Assembly (NCBI GenBank): GCA_029260825.1
Contig: JAJDCM010000258.1
Coordinates: 1 to 52,037, forward strand
Length of the DNA: 52,037 bases
Origin: Planctomycetota bacterium
GTDB taxonomy: Bacteria; Planctomycetota; JACOTG01; JAJDCM01
Direction: 5' to 3'
Positions 51,360 through 52,037 of this stretch are shown piece by piece (the first letter of the stretch is position 1; every line of letters starts with the position of its first letter). The position numbers and the translations under genes are program-made. The notes beneath the pieces were generated by a model. The model was given only the letters and a program-made list of their open reading frames with translations. It had not been told where the DNA came from and ran no database searches.

Positions 51360-52037
51360 ACCTCGGCGAATCACACGACTGAGGGATCCTCACCTCAAGC
51401 TGGAACGATTGAATCGAAGAGATTCTCACCTCATCTTCGTTTCCCTTTTCGTGTTGATCGTAATGGGTCTTGGGCTCGCCACCCTCAGTCCGAAGGCCCC
51501 TCGATTCTCGGTCATCGTCCAAATCTTCGTCTTCCTTCTCGCCGTCGCCACCTACGTTCTCATCAAGCACCGAGAAAGCAGGAAACTTAGGGAAAGGGTC
51601 ATCGACGAGAGGATTCAGATCAGCACGCTTCAGGCCAGGGTCAACGAAATCTCTTCCATCCTGAAGGTCACGACCCGGGTGAGTTCAATCGGAAGCCTCG
51701 ATGCCACTCTCCGTTTGATCCTCGGCCAGGCCGCCCAGCTCCTTTGCGCCGATCATGGTTTTCTCCTTCTCAAAGGTCGCCATGAAAGATGCCTCGCATA
51801 TTCTCGGTACAGAAAGCCTGGGAACAACAAAGAGGGTGACGATGTTCAGTCCCTGGAAACCGCTCCCGAGTGTTTGAAAGAGATTCGAAACTCGGTCCTG
51901 CGGAAAGGCAAAGCCGTCCTCCTCAATGACAGCAAGATGCTCGCGCTTGCGTTCGGAAAGAAGCATCATGAGGGAATCCTACCCAATGGCATCCCGGCTT
52001 CATTCGTGGCCGCACCGCTTCAAGCTTTCGGAAAGAG
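51343..52037 (+). CDS. Membrane GAF-domain sensor, 3' end outside the window
   Basis: A partial gene of at least 231 codons begins with GTG at 51343, 17 bp inside the preceding GGDEF gene, with AGGGGG about 8 nt upstream. Its frame stays open to the window end. Two hydrophobic segments (HLIFVSLFVLIVMGLGLATL and VIVQIFVFLLAVATYVLI) form a membrane hairpin. A short coiled coil follows (ERVIDERIQISTLQARVNEI), then a GAF domain (SSIGSLDATLRLILGQAAQL, LCADHGFLLL). An output domain such as histidine kinase, GGDEF or phosphatase probably lies beyond the edge. It is likely co-transcribed with the diguanylate cyclase. Confidence 0.78.
   Translation, partial: MSVWPRPRRITRLRDPHLKLERLNRRDSHLIFVSLFVLIVMGLGLATLSPKAPRFSVIVQIFVFLLAVATYVLIKHRESRKLRERVIDERIQISTLQARVNEISSILKVTTRVSSIGSLDATLRLILGQAAQLLCADHGFLLLKGRHERCLAYSRYRKPGNNKEGDDVQSLETAPECLKEIRNSVLRKGKAVLLNDSKMLALAFGKKHHEGILPNGIPASFVAAPLQAFGK

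Overview
The window is a high-GC bacterial chromosome segment. It probably comes from a Gram-negative, exopolysaccharide-making member of the Planctomycetota, although no rRNA or ribosomal protein is present to prove it. The hints are several lipoproteins and an outer-membrane polysaccharide export protein, a PPC-TPR protein, a Gly/Pro-linked HEAT-repeat secreted protein, a DNRLRE secreted protein with an unfamiliar C-terminal domain, and a carotenoid cluster of the C30 glycosyl-ester type.

Layout. 0-4.5 kb: a TPR gene cut short by stop codons, tRNA-Pro(GGG), a flavin reductase-like gene, an orphan receiver domain that has Glu at the phospho-acceptor site, and the phospholipid genes gpsA and plsY. 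4.5-7.6 kb: a large membrane/TPR protein and a TPR lipoprotein, convergent. 7.6-7.8 kb: an intergenic element with 36-bp inverted termini, MITE-like or a structured RNA. 7.9-13.1 kb: four overlapping genes (two CrtI-type oxidoreductases, an acyltransferase and a family 2 glycosyltransferase) resembling a staphyloxanthin-type pathway. They are followed by an S9 peptidase and a peroxiredoxin.

15.7-34.5 kb: a Wzx/Wzy-type exopolysaccharide locus in two divergent arms. The minus arm, read from a TTGACT-N17-TAGATT promoter, encodes a beta-helix protein, a Wzz-like chain-length protein, a CpsD-like protein with a ruined P-loop, three enzymes for nucleotide-activated heptose (HAD phosphatase, nucleotidyltransferase, GHMP kinase), a radical SAM/SPASM protein, a family 4 glycosyltransferase, an initiating sugar-phosphate transferase, the OPX export lipoprotein and a multi-spanning membrane protein. 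The plus arm encodes a Wzy/O-antigen-ligase-like polymerase, a flippase fused to a polysaccharide pyruvyl transferase, and another glycosyltransferase. Precursor synthesis, lipid-linked assembly, flipping, polymerisation, length control and export are therefore all represented.

34.5-52 kb: a mixed region. It holds a secreted DNRLRE protein, a secreted HEAT-repeat protein behind an excellent sigma-54 promoter match, hydantoinase/5-oxoprolinase subunits HyuA and HyuB, a TANGO2/NRDE protein, an RlmI-like methyltransferase, a lipoprotein with two GlcG/HbpS-like domains, an EVE-domain protein, a glutaminyl cyclase, imidazolonepropionase (HutI), an HDOD-GAF-GGDEF signalling protein, and a membrane GAF sensor that runs off the end of the window.

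The most unusual items are the inverted-repeat element at 7637-7801, the possible pseudoknot leader that hides the Shine-Dalgarno of the phospho-site-less receiver gene (2216-2274), the flippase-pyruvyltransferase fusion, the degenerate CpsD-like protein, the long out-of-frame overlap between two EPS genes, and the sigma-54 promoter of the HEAT gene. All functional calls are from reading the sequence; no database search was run.
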